From positions 10,277 to 74,276 of the forward strand of contig JAWLGJ010000011.1 of NCBI GenBank assembly GCA_041685145.1: a stretch of 64,000 nucleotides of DNA. Direction: 5' to 3'. Numbering within the stretch: the stretch's first letter is position 1; every line of letters begins with the position of its first letter. The position numbers and the translations under genes were made by a program. Shown piece by piece: positions 25,038-35,612 of this stretch. Source of the DNA: JAWLGJ01 sp041685145 (GTDB lineage Bacteria; Pseudomonadota; Alphaproteobacteria; Rhodospirillales; Magnetospirillaceae). The notes beneath the pieces are model-generated. The model saw only the letters and a program-made list of their open reading frames with translations, had not been told where the DNA came from and did no database searches.

Positions 25038-25804
25038 TGCGGAAGTTCGTAGTCACCACCCTGGCGGCGGCGGGACTGGCCGTCGCCGCCACCGGCAGCA
25101 TGGCCGCGGAAGGCCCGGGCGAGCTGCAAGACGTCAACTGGAGCTGGGAAGGCATTTTCGGCACCTATGACATCGACGCCGCCCGCCGCGGCTTCGAGGT
25201 CTTCGACATGGTGTGCGGCAACTGCCACGGCCTCGGCTTCGTCGCCTACCGCAACCTCCAGGCCCTCGGCTACAGCGAGGACGAGGTCAAGGAGATCGCG
25301 GCGCGGCGCGAGGTTCAGGATGGCTTCGACGATTTCGGCGACCCGTTGATGCGCCCGGCGCTGCCGTCGGACCGCTTCGTGCCGCCGTTCGAAAACGAGG
25401 CCATCGCACGCATGGCCAACAACGGCGCCCTGCCCCCGGACCTGAGCCTGATGACCAAGGCGCGCATGAACGGCGCCAACTACGTCTACAGCCTCATGCT
25501 GGGGTATCACGACGAGCCGCCCGAGGGCGTCGAGCTGATGCCGGGGATGTATTACAACGACGCCTTCCCCGGCCACCAGATCGCCATGCCGCCGCAGCTT
25601 TTCGAAGGCATGGTGGCCTATGCCGACGGCACCGAGGCGACGCCCGAGCAGATGGCCCTCGACATCACGACCTTCCTCAACTGGGCGGCCGAGCCCGAAC
25701 TGGGCGAGCGCAAGAGCCTGGGCGTGAAGGTCATGCTGTTCCTGCTGGTCTTCACCGGGATGCTTTACGCCCTGAAGCGCAAGATCTGGGCCGACGTCCA
25801 CTAA
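25037..25804 (+). CDS. petC: Cytochrome c1 of the bc1 complex
   Basis: 255 residues: a signal peptide to about residue 23, the haem motif C60-G-N-C63-H64, the conserved NGALPPDLSLM stretch (A-x-N-G-A-x-P-P-D), a PPQL segment, and a C-terminal membrane anchor ending in KRKIWADVH. It passes electrons to soluble or membrane cytochrome c. Ends the petABC operon, followed 25 bp later by a strong terminator. Confidence 0.96.
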   Translation: MRKFVVTTLAAAGLAVAATGSMAAEGPGELQDVNWSWEGIFGTYDIDAARRGFEVFDMVCGNCHGLGFVAYRNLQALGYSEDEVKEIAARREVQDGFDDFGDPLMRPALPSDRFVPPFENEAIARMANNGALPPDLSLMTKARMNGANYVYSLMLGYHDEPPEGVELMPGMYYNDAFPGHQIAMPPQLFEGMVAYADGTEATPEQMALDITTFLNWAAEPELGERKSLGVKVMLFLLVFTGMLYALKRKIWADVH

Positions 25805-25829
25805 ATACCGTTACCGTTGCGCGCGAATG

Positions 25830-25858
25830 CGGCCGCCGGCCTGTCCGGCGGCCGTTTT
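25830..25858 (+). terminator. Intrinsic terminator of petABC
   Basis: Perfect 10-bp stem CGGCCGCCGG (25830-25839) with CCGGCGGCCG (25845-25854), 5-base loop, then TTTT at 25855-25858. Confidence 0.88.
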
Positions 25859-25958
25859 GCGTCGGGCCCATACTTTCGATACCGGCTGCTTGGCCTCGAC
25901 ACCCTTGCCGCGACACGGTATCACCGGGGCGGGCGGGTTGCTGCGGAAGGATCGGCAC

Positions 25959-27677
25959 GTGCTGTTCGAGAGCGTTTTTTATGAACTGTCGGTGTTGCTG
26001 ATTTTCGCCGCCGGCGTCGCCTTCGTGGGCACGCTGCTGCGCCAGCCGCTGATCGTCTCGTTCATCGCCGCCGGCATCATTGCTGGCCCGTCCTTCCTGG
26101 ACATCGCCCATTCCACCGAGCATCTGGAACTGCTGGCCGAGCTTGGCATCTCGCTGCTGCTGTTCGTGGTGGGGCTGAAGCTCGACCTGCACCTGATCCG
26201 CACCACCGGCACGGTGGCGCTGCTGACCGGGCTGGGGCAGGTGCTGTTCACCTCGGTCGTCGGCTATTTGATCTGCCTGGCGCTGGGCATGTCGCCGCTG
26301 GTCAGCGTCTATGTCGCCATCGCGCTGACCTTTTCCAGCACCATCATCATCGTCAAGCTGCTGTCCGACAAAGGCGAGATCGACTCGCTGCACGGCCGCG
26401 TCGCCCTGGGCTTCCTGATCGTCCAGGACATCGTCGTGGTGCTGGTAATGATCGTGCTGTCGGCCCTGGGGGTGGGCTCGGGCTCCTCCGACGGCCTGGC
26501 GATGCAATTGCTGACGGTGGTGCTGACCGGGGTGCTGATGCTGGCGGGGGTGGCCCTGTTCATCCGCTATGGGGCCGAACGCTTGCTGGAGCGCCTGGCC
26601 GGCGCGCCGGAACTGATGCTGGTGTTCGTCGTCGGCTTCGCCGTCGCCACCGCGTCGCTCAGCGACTACATGGGCTTCAGCAAGGAACTGGGCGCCTTCC
26701 TCGCCGGTGTGTCGCTGGCCTCGACCTCGTATCGCGAGGTCATCGGCGGGCGCCTCGCGGGGCTGCGCGATTTCATGCTGCTGTTCTTCTTCCTGGGCCT
26801 GGGCGCGCATCTCGACCTGTCGACGATCGGCGAGAGCCTGGGGGCGGCGGTGCTGCTGTCGCTGTTCGTGCTTATCGGCAACCCCTTCATCGTCATGGTG
26901 ATCATGGGGACGATGGGCTACAGCAAGCGCACCGGCTTCCTGGCCGGGCTGACGGTGGCGCAGATCAGCGAGTTCTCGTTGATCTTCATCGCCCTGGGCG
27001 CGGCCTTGGGCCATGTGGGGGCGGTGGATGTCGGGCTGGTGACGCTGGTCGGCCTCATCACCATCGGTCTGTCCACCTATATGATCCTGTATTCCGGCTA
27101 TCTTTACCGCTGGCTGGAACCCTGGCTGGGGGTGTTCGAGTTCCGCACCCCCTATCGCGAGCAGATGGGCGAGCCCGAAACCACCGCCACGCACACCGAT
27201 GTCATCGTCTTCGGGCTGGGGCGGTTCGGCAACAACGTCGCCCGCGGCCTGCGCCAGCAGGGGCTGGAGGTGTTGGGCGTCGATTTCGACCCCGAGGTGG
27301 TGCGCCACTGGCAGGCACAGTCGCACCCGGCCGTCTATGGCGACGCCAACGACACCAGCTATGTCGCGCTGCTGCCGCTGCAGCAGGCGCGCTGGGTCAT
27401 CAGCACAATTCCCCCCCATCCCGCCGGCATCACCCAGGACGACCCCACCCTGACGCTGATGAAAACGCTGCGCGCCCACGGCTATCGCGGCCGGGTCGTC
27501 GCCACGGTGCAGCGGGCCGTCGACGTGCCGCGCTACAAGCAGGCCGGGGCCGACGCCGTGCTGCTGCCCTTCGCCGACGCCGCCCACCGCGCCGTCGAGC
27601 AGATCATCCGCGCCGACGAGGAAGAGGCGGAGGAAGAGCGCGCGGGCGGCACCGCCGGCGGCACCCTGGCGGGATAG
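25959..27677 (+). CDS. Cation:proton antiporter with NAD-binding TrkA-N domain (KefB/KefC type)
   Basis: 572 residues. About twelve membrane helices of the CPA2 antiporter fold span residues 5-385, with GFLIVQDIVVVLVMIV carrying the Asp of the ion pathway. A C-terminal TrkA-N (RCK) domain begins DVIVFGLGRFGNNVARGLRQQ, a Rossmann G-x-G-x-x-G motif. Such proteins exchange K+ or Na+ for protons under ligand control. GTG at 25959 has GGAAGG 8 bases upstream and fits the first helix. No partner KefF/KefG gene is adjacent. Confidence 0.85.
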   Translation: MLFESVFYELSVLLIFAAGVAFVGTLLRQPLIVSFIAAGIIAGPSFLDIAHSTEHLELLAELGISLLLFVVGLKLDLHLIRTTGTVALLTGLGQVLFTSVVGYLICLALGMSPLVSVYVAIALTFSSTIIIVKLLSDKGEIDSLHGRVALGFLIVQDIVVVLVMIVLSALGVGSGSSDGLAMQLLTVVLTGVLMLAGVALFIRYGAERLLERLAGAPELMLVFVVGFAVATASLSDYMGFSKELGAFLAGVSLASTSYREVIGGRLAGLRDFMLLFFFLGLGAHLDLSTIGESLGAAVLLSLFVLIGNPFIVMVIMGTMGYSKRTGFLAGLTVAQISEFSLIFIALGAALGHVGAVDVGLVTLVGLITIGLSTYMILYSGYLYRWLEPWLGVFEFRTPYREQMGEPETTATHTDVIVFGLGRFGNNVARGLRQQGLEVLGVDFDPEVVRHWQAQSHPAVYGDANDTSYVALLPLQQARWVISTIPPHPAGITQDDPTLTLMKTLRAHGYRGRVVATVQRAVDVPRYKQAGADAVLLPFADAAHRAVEQIIRADEEEAEEERAGGTAGGTLAG

Positions 27678-27751
27678 GGGCGCCGCCGCGTTCTGGACAG
27701 CGGCGCATCGACGGGCTAACAAGCCTCGGACGGACAACAGCGGAGGCGGGC

Positions 27752-28633
<882 letters not shown>

Positions 28634-28634
28634 G

Positions 28635-29735
28635 ATGAAGATCGACGGCACCCCCTATCGCAGCATCTGGCCCGCCGCCGACGGCGCCGTCGAGGTCATC
28701 GACCAGACGCGCCTGCCACATGAATTCGCGGTGATGCGGCTGGAAAGCGCCGACGACGCCGCGCGCGCCATCCGCGACATGGTGGTGCGGGGCGCGCCGC
28801 TGATCGGCGCCACCGCCGCCTACGACATGGCGCTGGCGATGCGCGCCGATCCCGCCGACGCCAGCATCGCCGACGCCCACGCGCGGCTGCTGGCGACGCG
28901 GCCCACCGCCGTCAATCTGCGCTGGGCGCTGGACGACATGCGCGCCCGGCTGGCGCCGCTGCCGACGGCCAAGCGCGCCGCCGCGGCCTTCGCCCGTGCC
29001 GCGGAGATCTGTGACGAGGACGTCGCCATCAACGCCGCCATCGGCCGCCACGGCCTGGCGCTGTTGCGCCGCGCCTGGGAGGCCAAGGGCGGGGCCGGGC
29101 GGCTCAACGTCCTCACCCACTGCAACGCCGGCTGGCTGGCGACGGTGGACTGGGGCACGGCGCTGGCGCCCATCTACATGGCCCATGACGCCGGCCTTCC
29201 GGTGCATGTGTGGGTGGACGAGACGCGGCCGCGCAACCAGGGCGCGGCGCTGACGGCATGGGAACTGGGCCGCCACGGCGTGGCGCACACGGTGATCGTC
29301 GACAATGCCGGCGGCCTGCTGATGCAGCGCGGCGAGGTCGATGTGTGCATCGTCGGCACCGACCGCACCACCGCCGCCGGCGACGTCTGCAACAAGATCG
29401 GCACCTATCTCAAGGCGCTGGCCGCCCATGACACCGGCGTGCCCTTCTATGTCGCCCTTCCCAGCCCGACCATCGACTGGACCATCGAGGACGGCACCGC
29501 CATCCCCATCGAGCAGCGCGACGCCGCCGAGGTCACCCATGTCGTCGGCCGCACCGGCGAGGGTGCCGTGGCGGCGGTGGCGGTCACCCCGCCCGACAGC
29601 CCCGCCGGCAACTACGCCTTCGACGTTACCCCGGCGCGGCTGGTCACGGCGCTGGTGACCGAACGCGGCGTCTGCCCGGCCAGCCGCGCCGGCCTGCGCG
29701 CCCTGTTCCCCGAACACGCGGCGGCGGCGCCATGA
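28635..29735 (+). CDS. mtnA: Methylthioribose-1-phosphate isomerase
   Basis: 366 residues. Converts methylthioribose-1-phosphate to methylthioribulose-1-phosphate. Family segments: VVRGAPLIGATAAYDMALA, LTHCNAGWLAT with the catalytic Cys, DNAGGLLM and the IVGTDRTTAAGDVCNKIGTY region with the catalytic Asp. Starts one base after the mtnP stop and overlaps the aldolase gene by 4 bp, so the three are clearly one operon. Confidence 0.93.
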   Translation: MKIDGTPYRSIWPAADGAVEVIDQTRLPHEFAVMRLESADDAARAIRDMVVRGAPLIGATAAYDMALAMRADPADASIADAHARLLATRPTAVNLRWALDDMRARLAPLPTAKRAAAAFARAAEICDEDVAINAAIGRHGLALLRRAWEAKGGAGRLNVLTHCNAGWLATVDWGTALAPIYMAHDAGLPVHVWVDETRPRNQGAALTAWELGRHGVAHTVIVDNAGGLLMQRGEVDVCIVGTDRTTAAGDVCNKIGTYLKALAAHDTGVPFYVALPSPTIDWTIEDGTAIPIEQRDAAEVTHVVGRTGEGAVAAVAVTPPDSPAGNYAFDVTPARLVTALVTERGVCPASRAGLRALFPEHAAAAP

Positions 29736-30391
29736 TGGCGGCCGAAAGCGACAGCCTCGCCCGGCACAAGGTCGTCGAGGCCGCCGGGCAGCTTATCCGC
29801 CTGGGGCTGAACAAGGGCAGTTCCGGCAATGTCGGCCTGCGCTGGCGCGACGGCTTCCTGGTCACGCCCTCGGGCCTGCCGCCGGAACGGATGTCCATTC
29901 ACGATATCGTCTTCGTCGACGCCGACGGCGACACGCGCGGGCGGCGGCGCCCCTCCAGCGAATGGCGGTTCCACCGCGACATCCTGACGGCGCGGCCCGA
30001 TATCGGCGCCGTGGTGCACGCCCACAGCCCCTTTTGCACCACCCTGGCCGTGCTGTCGCGGCCCATTCCCGCCTTTCACTACATGGTGGCGGTGGCCGGG
30101 GGCAGCGATATCCGCTGCGCCCCCTACGCCACCTTCGGCAGCCAGGAACTGTCCGATCGCGCCGTGGCGGCGCTGGTCGGGCGCAAGGCCTGCCTGCTGG
30201 CCCATCACGGCATGATCGCGCTGGGCCGCGACCTCGACGAGGCCCTGGCCATCGCCGTCGAGGTCGAATCCCTGGCCGAGCAATACTGGCGCGCGCTGCA
30301 GATTCGCGAGCCGGCGCGCCTGCCCGAGGACGAGATGCAGCGGGTGCTGGAGAAGTTCAAGGGCTACGGCCGCGACGCCCAGCCGGGTTGA
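29732..30391 (+). CDS. ald2: Class II aldolase, probable methylthioribulose-1-phosphate aldolase
   Basis: 219 residues of the fuculose-phosphate aldolase family. Zn ligands would be His96, His98 and His158, with catalytic Glu77 in SSEWRFHRD. The substrate-phosphate motifs KGSSGNVGLR and TPSGLPPERM are present. MtnB dehydratase is a related fold, but the compact FucA-like layout and the mtnP-mtnA context match the aldolase of the DHAP shunt described in Rhodospirillum rubrum, which yields DHAP and methylthioacetaldehyde (or acetaldehyde from deoxyribose analogues). No mtnK, mtnC, mtnD or RuBisCO-like gene is nearby. The aldolase family is sure; the substrate is inferred. Confidence 0.75.
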   Translation: MMAAESDSLARHKVVEAAGQLIRLGLNKGSSGNVGLRWRDGFLVTPSGLPPERMSIHDIVFVDADGDTRGRRRPSSEWRFHRDILTARPDIGAVVHAHSPFCTTLAVLSRPIPAFHYMVAVAGGSDIRCAPYATFGSQELSDRAVAALVGRKACLLAHHGMIALGRDLDEALAIAVEVESLAEQYWRALQIREPARLPEDEMQRVLEKFKGYGRDAQPG

Positions 30392-30447
30392 CTCCGCGAC
30401 GGCGTTCGGTCTCTTCTGGGTGCCTTTCGAGGCGCGAAGGAAGGGGC

Positions 30448-31302
30448 ATGGCCAGCTATCTGACCGGAATCGACCATGCGATGGTGGCGGTGCGCGACCT
30501 GGACGCCGCCGCCGCGGCCTGGGGGCGCCTTGGCTTCACCATCACGCCGCGCGGCGCGCATCCGCAGTGGGGCACCGCCAACCGCTGCATGATGTTCGCC
30601 GGCGATTATATCGAGCTGATCGCCCCCGCCGGTCCCGGCGCCATGAGCGACCGCGTCAACGCCTTCACCGAGACCCGCGGCGAGGGCCTGTTCGCGCTGG
30701 GTTTGGGCACCGAGGACGCCGCGCAGGCCTTCGCGCGCCTGCGCGACGCCGGGGTGGCGGTGGGCGAGCCCTACCGCCTGCAACGCCGCATCGAAAGCAT
30801 CGGCCGCGCCGGCGCCCTGGCTTTCCAGGTCGTCGACCTGCCCGCCGACGCTCTGCCCGGCATCGACGGCAAGGTGGCGCAGCATTTGACGCCGTCGCTG
30901 GAGCGGCGGCCGGAATGGCTGTTCCATCCCAACGGCGCCAGCGGCATCGCCTCGGTGACGGTGGCGCTGGACGATCCCGAGGCGGCGCGGGGGAGCTACG
31001 AGGCGGTGTTCGGCCCCGGCTCCACCACCCCCACCGACCGCACCATCGCCGTGCACACCGGCAGTTCGGTGATCATGCTCACCCGCCCCGACGACGTCAG
31101 CCAGATCCATCCCGACGCCGACGTCGACGACCTGCCGCCGACGCCGGCCCTGGTGGCGCTGTCGCTGCGGGTCGGCGATTTCGCCGCCACCAAGCGCTAC
31201 CTTGAGGCCCAGGGCGTCGTGCACGGCCATGACAGCAAGGGCGTCATCCGCGTGCCGCCGGCGCAGGCGGCGGGGGTGTATCTGGAGTTTCTGGGCGAAT
31301 AG
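30448..31302 (+). CDS. VOC-family (glyoxalase-like) protein
   Basis: 284 residues. Two vicinal-oxygen-chelate halves: the first opens with LTGIDHAMVAVRDLDAAAAAW (metal-ligand His10), and a second betaalpha module starts near GIASVTVALDDPEAARGSYE. Resembles the Glyoxalase_3 group, whose substrates are mostly unknown. The ATG at 30448 has AAGGAAGGGG upstream, 56 bp after the aldolase; it may be part of the same transcript. Confidence 0.72.
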   Translation: MASYLTGIDHAMVAVRDLDAAAAAWGRLGFTITPRGAHPQWGTANRCMMFAGDYIELIAPAGPGAMSDRVNAFTETRGEGLFALGLGTEDAAQAFARLRDAGVAVGEPYRLQRRIESIGRAGALAFQVVDLPADALPGIDGKVAQHLTPSLERRPEWLFHPNGASGIASVTVALDDPEAARGSYEAVFGPGSTTPTDRTIAVHTGSSVIMLTRPDDVSQIHPDADVDDLPPTPALVALSLRVGDFAATKRYLEAQGVVHGHDSKGVIRVPPAQAAGVYLEFLGE

Positions 31303-31324
31303 GCGCCCGGCCTCACCGCGGCGC

Positions 31325-32424
<1,100 letters not shown>

Positions 32425-32425
<1 letters not shown>

Positions 32426-33021
32426 CAGGTCTCCGTGGTCCGGTCGGTGCGGGGTGGGCGCGTCAGCACCGCCACCCGGTTCATGAAGCCGTTGTCGTCG
32501 CCGTCCACCATCAGGGGGAAGGCCGCCGCCACCGCGTCCAACAGCGGCTCCAGCCAGGCGCGGTCGGCCTTGGCGAAATCCTGCAGGACGAACTGGGTCA
32601 CCTGGTCGCGCTCGCCGGGGTGGCCGATGCCCAGGCGCACCCGCCAATAATCGCGGCCCAGATGGGCGTCGATGCTCTTCAGGCCGTTGTGGCCGCCGGC
32701 GCCGCCGCCCTTCTTGACGCGCATTTTCCCCGGCGCCAGGTCGAGGTCGTCGTGCAGGACGATGACGTCCTCGGGGGCCAGCTTGAAAAAGCGCGCCGCC
32801 TGCGCCACCGCCTGTCCCGACAGGTTCATATAGGTGCGGGGCTTCAGCGCCAGCACCTTGTCGCCGCCGATGCGGCCCTCGGCCACGTCGCCCTGGAACC
32901 TGGCGCGGAAGGGGCCAAAGGAATGGCGGCGGACGATGGCGTCCACCGCCATATAGCCGATGTTGTGGCGGTTGTCGGCGTAGCCGGCGCCGGGATTGCC
33001 CAGGCCCACCACCAGCCGCAT
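32425..33021 (-). CDS. pth: Peptidyl-tRNA hydrolase
   Basis: 198 residues. Recycles peptidyl-tRNA dropped by ribosomes. The start MRLVVGLGNPGAGYADNRHN includes catalytic His (NRHNIG); LKPRTYMNLSGQAV and VLHDDLDLAPGKMRVKKGGG follow, with the catalytic Asp in HDDLDL. Three bp after rplY, a common pairing. Confidence 0.95.
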
Positions 33022-33024
33022 GGC

Positions 33025-33645
33025 CTACTCTTCTTCCGCCTCCGCCTCGGCGGCTTCCTCGGCCTCGGCCCTCACGCTGCTGGGCGCGGCGATGGTGGCG
33101 ATGGTGAAGTCGCGCTCGACGGTGGGCTGGACGCCCTTCGGCAGGTTGACCTGGCTGATATGCACCGAGTCGTTCATGTCCAGGCCGGTGAGGTCGACGG
33201 TGATGTGCTCGGGGATGCTTTCCGCCGGGCACTCCAGTTCGACCGTGTGGCGCACGACGTTGAGCACGCCGCCGCGCTTGAGGCCCGGGGACTGTTCCTC
33301 GTTCTCGAAATGCACCGGCACGTCGACGGTGATGACCATTTCCTTGCTGACCCGCAGGAAATCGACGTGCAGCGGCAGGTCGGTCAACGGGTCGAGCTGC
33401 ACGTCGCGGCACAGCACCCGCTGCTTGCCCTTGGTGCCGTTGACGCCGATTTCGAACAGGCGCGTCATGAACCCGGGGCGGTTCATCTCGGCGATCAGGG
33501 CGCGGGGGTCGAGGGCGATCATGGTCGGCTCCTGCTTCGCCCCATAGATCACGGCGGGCACCCGGCCGGCGCGGCGCGTTGCACGGGCGGCCCCCTTGCC
33601 CGCCCGCTCTCGCGGCTCGGCGGTGACGGAAACGACTTCGCTCAT
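33025..33645 (-). CDS. rplY: 50S ribosomal protein L25 (general stress protein Ctc type)
   Basis: 206 residues: an N-terminal L25 domain that binds 5S rRNA (RAGRVPAVIYGAKQEP), then the TL5/Ctc C-terminal beta domain (HITVDLTGLDMNDSVHISQVNL) and an acidic Glu/Ala tail. ATG at 33645 (MSEVV) or 33648; AAGGAG is upstream of both. A strong hairpin lies in the leader. Confidence 0.93.
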   Translation of the reverse strand: MSEVVSVTAEPRERAGKGAARATRRAGRVPAVIYGAKQEPTMIALDPRALIAEMNRPGFMTRLFEIGVNGTKGKQRVLCRDVQLDPLTDLPLHVDFLRVSKEMVITVDVPVHFENEEQSPGLKRGGVLNVVRHTVELECPAESIPEHITVDLTGLDMNDSVHISQVNLPKGVQPTVERDFTIATIAAPSSVRAEAEEAAEAEAEEE

Positions 33646-33671
33646 CATGTTTCTCCTTGCGCGAACGAAGG

Positions 33672-33703
33672 CCGACGCGGGCCTCCAGGGGTGCCCGCGT
33701 CGG
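33672..33703 (-). other. Hairpin in the prs-rplY gap (rplY leader)
   Basis: CCGACGCGGGC (33672-33682) pairs perfectly with GCCCGCGTCGG (33693-33703), an 11-bp stem with a 10-base loop. No T run follows on the minus strand, so it is either a Rho-type or processing site after prs, or a leader structure of rplY, whose start codon lies 27 bp further on. Confidence 0.5.
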
Positions 33704-33759
33704 GAAAGCGACCGTTTACACCGAAGGCGGCGGCAATGCAACCGCGCGCGGCGGCATGG

Positions 33760-34692
33760 TCAGTCGAAGAGGCTGGAGACGGACCGCTCCTCGCTGATGC
33801 GCAGCATCGCCTCGGCCATCAGCGGCGCGATGGTGAGCTGGCGGATGTTGTGCGCCAGCCGCACCGCCTCGGTGGCGGTGATGCTGTCGGTGGTCACCAG
33901 ATGCTCCATCGGCGAGGACGTCACCCGCGCCACGGCGCCGCCCGAGAGCACGCCGTGGGTGACATAGGCCGACACCGTCGTCGCGCCGGCCTCGCGCAGG
34001 GCGACGGCGGCGTTGCACAGCGTGCCGGCGGAATCGACGATGTCGTCGATCAGCACGCACTGCCGGCCCTCGACATCGCCGATGATGTTCATGACCTCCG
34101 AGACGCCGGCGCGTTCGCGGCGCTTGTCGATGATGGCAAGGTCGGCGTCCAGGCGGCTGGCGATCAGCCGCGCGCGCACCACCCCGCCGACATCGGGGGA
34201 GACGATCATCAGGTTGTCGCCGGAAAAGCGGGTCTTGATGTCGTTGATGAACACCGGCGCGGCGTACAGATTGTCCAGCGGAATGTCGAAAAAGCCCTGG
34301 ATCTGCCCCGAGTGCAAATCCAGCGTCACCACGCGGTCGGCGCCGGCGGTGGTGATGAGATTGGCGACCAGCTTGGCCGAGATCGGCGTGCGCGGCGCCG
34401 ATTTGCGGTCCTGGCGGGCATAGCCGAAATAGGGAATGACCGCCGTGATGCGCCGGGCCGAGGCGCGCTGCAGCGCGTCCAGGGTGACCAGCAGTTCCAT
34501 CAGGTTGTCGTTGGCGGGATAGGAGGTCGACTGGATCACGAAGACGTCCTCGCCGCGGACGTTCTCGTGAATCTCGACGAAGACCTCCATGTCGGAGAAG
34601 CGGCGGATGCTGGCGCGGGTCAGGGCGATGTTGAGGTAACTGGCAATCGCCTCGGCGAGCGGCCGATTGCTGTTGCAGGAGACGATCTTCAT
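33760..34692 (-). CDS. prs: Ribose-phosphate pyrophosphokinase (PRPP synthase)
   Basis: 310 residues, class I length. Makes PRPP from ribose-5-phosphate and ATP. Motifs: FSDMEVFVEIHENVRGEDVF, the flexible-loop YARQDRKS, DLHSGQIQGFFDIP, and the PRPP-binding VLIDDIVDSAGTLCNAA. Well-conserved throughout. Confidence 0.96.
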   Translation of the reverse strand: MKIVSCNSNRPLAEAIASYLNIALTRASIRRFSDMEVFVEIHENVRGEDVFVIQSTSYPANDNLMELLVTLDALQRASARRITAVIPYFGYARQDRKSAPRTPISAKLVANLITTAGADRVVTLDLHSGQIQGFFDIPLDNLYAAPVFINDIKTRFSGDNLMIVSPDVGGVVRARLIASRLDADLAIIDKRRERAGVSEVMNIIGDVEGRQCVLIDDIVDSAGTLCNAAVALREAGATTVSAYVTHGVLSGGAVARVTSSPMEHLVTTDSITATEAVRLAHNIRQLTIAPLMAEAMLRISEERSVSSLFD

Positions 34693-34745
34693 GGCGGATT
34701 CCGCTAGCGACTGAGCCCCAGGACCGGGCGGACTGTATCAGCGGG

Positions 34746-35612
34746 TCAATACCCTGTAAATGGCGTTGCCGGGGCCGGGTTCGCCCCCGCCTGCCGCAGC
34801 AGTTCGACGATGCCGTCGGCGGCGGCGGCGGCGATGTCGCGGGCCAGCGGTCCCCAGGTGCGGCGCAGCCGGCCGGCCGGCACCGCGTCGGCCTGGCGCA
34901 CCTCGCCCAGCCGCCCGTCGGGGCCGTGCAACACCCAGATCACCTCGGCCAGATCGCGGCCGTCGCCGGTGGGGCGGCTGCGCACCGTGCCCTCCAGGCG
35001 CAGCCCCTCGGGCGCCGGTGCCTCGGCCAGTTCGACGCCGCGGGCGGCAAGCTGGCCGAGAAGGGCGGCCCGCAGCGCCCCCGCGCCGTCGCCGGGGGCG
35101 GTGATGGCGCCCAGGGCAACGGGCGTCACCGCCGGCGGCGCGGCCTGCGCCGGTTCCAGCAGCGCCGCCACCCGCGCCGCCGCCTCCTCGAACAGGGCCC
35201 GGCGCTGCGCCGCCTCGCGGGCGACCTCGGGCGCGTGCCATGCCTCGGCGGATATGCGCTGGCGAAAATCGCCGACGCTGCCGCCGTCGGGCTCGGTCAG
35301 GGTCCAGTCCAGGATGACGGCATCGCCCGCCTCGCTCGCCTGCCCCCGCAGCACGAAGGCGCGGCGGATGCTGCCGGCATTGGCGCTTGCCGGCACCTCC
35401 CGCGCGACGAGGGCGCGGGCGAGTTGCTCGGCGTAGCGGTGCGGGTGCGGCGCCGCCGGGGCGGGGGCGACCAGCACGGCGCGGCTGGCGGGCAGCACCC
35501 GCAGCGGATCCGGCGGATCGGACTCGAAAACCGGCGGCGTCTCGCAGGCGCCGGGCAGCGCCAGCGACGCGGCCGCCGCCAGGGCGGCCAGGCGGCGCGC
35601 CGGATGCCTCAT
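34746..35612 (-). CDS. Putative lipoprotein or exported protein of unknown function
   Basis: 288 residues. The first 25 are a basic-hydrophobic signal ending in LPGAC, a marginal lipobox (Cys near residue 25). The mature part is Ala and Arg rich with an alpha/beta pattern (VILDWTLTEPDGG, LRLEGTVRSRP, EVIWVLHGPDGRLGEVRQ) that looks like a periplasmic domain also found near the laccase-domain gene in related genomes, but I do not recognise a named family. The ATG overlaps the pgeF stop (ATGA), implying coupled translation. Confidence 0.65.
   Translation of the reverse strand: MRHPARRLAALAAAASLALPGACETPPVFESDPPDPLRVLPASRAVLVAPAPAAPHPHRYAEQLARALVAREVPASANAGSIRRAFVLRGQASEAGDAVILDWTLTEPDGGSVGDFRQRISAEAWHAPEVAREAAQRRALFEEAAARVAALLEPAQAAPPAVTPVALGAITAPGDGAGALRAALLGQLAARGVELAEAPAPEGLRLEGTVRSRPTGDGRDLAEVIWVLHGPDGRLGEVRQADAVPAGRLRRTWGPLARDIAAAAADGIVELLRQAGANPAPATPFTGY

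Noticed and set aside
29732..30391. Calling the aldolase mtnB (methylthioribulose-1-phosphate dehydratase)
   Set aside because: The folds are related, but the downstream salvage genes are absent and the FucA-like ligands with the mtnP-mtnA context fit the aldolase better. Not excluded without assay.
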